This document shows positions 6,637 to 6,667 of a stretch of 6,667 nucleotides of DNA, piece by piece (position 1 is the stretch's first letter; each line of letters opens with the position of its first letter). The stretch covers positions 1-6,667 of the forward strand of contig CALVPO010000080.1 of NCBI GenBank assembly GCA_944351345.1. The letters are read 5' to 3'. The DNA comes from an uncultured Bacilli bacterium. Its GTDB lineage: Bacteria; Bacillota_I; Bacilli_A; RF39; UBA660. The translations under genes and the position numbers were made by a program. A model generated the notes under the pieces. It was not told where the DNA came from. It did not search any database and saw nothing but the letters and a program-made list of their open reading frames with translations.

Positions 6637-6667
6637 CTTGAAATATTTAATTTTATTATAATTATTT

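Noticed and set aside
1..6667. Mycoplasma-type genetic code, CRISPR array, tRNA or insertion sequence
   Set aside because: All genes are complete under the standard code with TGG for tryptophan. I saw no regularly spaced direct repeats, no tRNA-like cloverleaf and no transposase-like protein.

Overview
The window is very AT-rich, low-GC DNA in which every gene lies on the minus strand. Long reading frames stay open under the standard bacterial code, tryptophan is written TGG, and genes carry clear purine-rich Shine-Dalgarno sites. This fits a low-GC Firmicutes/Mollicutes-grade bacterium that uses code 11, for example one of the uncultivated gut lineages near RF39, rather than a UGA=Trp mycoplasma. 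The lineage is an inference from composition and from TadA; no rRNA or other phylogenetic marker is present.

Layout in the direction of transcription (right to left): 6520-6667 is intergenic. It holds an intrinsic-terminator-like hairpin for a gene beyond the right edge, then a possible -10 box and a strong Shine-Dalgarno. 3670-6519 encodes a 949-residue protein of unknown function, followed after 11 bases by a 222-residue protein (2990-3658) whose Shine-Dalgarno overlaps the 949-residue gene's stop codon; the two look like one operon. 2838-2989 is intergenic, with two inverted repeats, a 12-bp palindrome and a good extended -10 promoter. That promoter drives tadA (tRNA adenosine deaminase, 2382-2822), which is followed after a single base by a long gene, 1-2380, that runs off the left edge with at least 793 residues and no internal stop.

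The main discovery is that the 949-residue protein and the edge-truncated protein are diverged homologues. Their N-terminal halves differ, but about 360 C-terminal residues align, including a 56-residue gap-free stretch with a shared Tyr-Ser-Thr-x-Pro motif, a shared cysteine and a shared Ser-x-Asn-Gly. Together with the small 222-residue partner this looks like an undescribed family of large, probably cytosolic proteins, one copy on each side of tadA. Their function cannot be read from the sequence. A second point is that this TadA naturally has Asn at the position equivalent to E. coli Asp108, in a rewritten and shortened loop.
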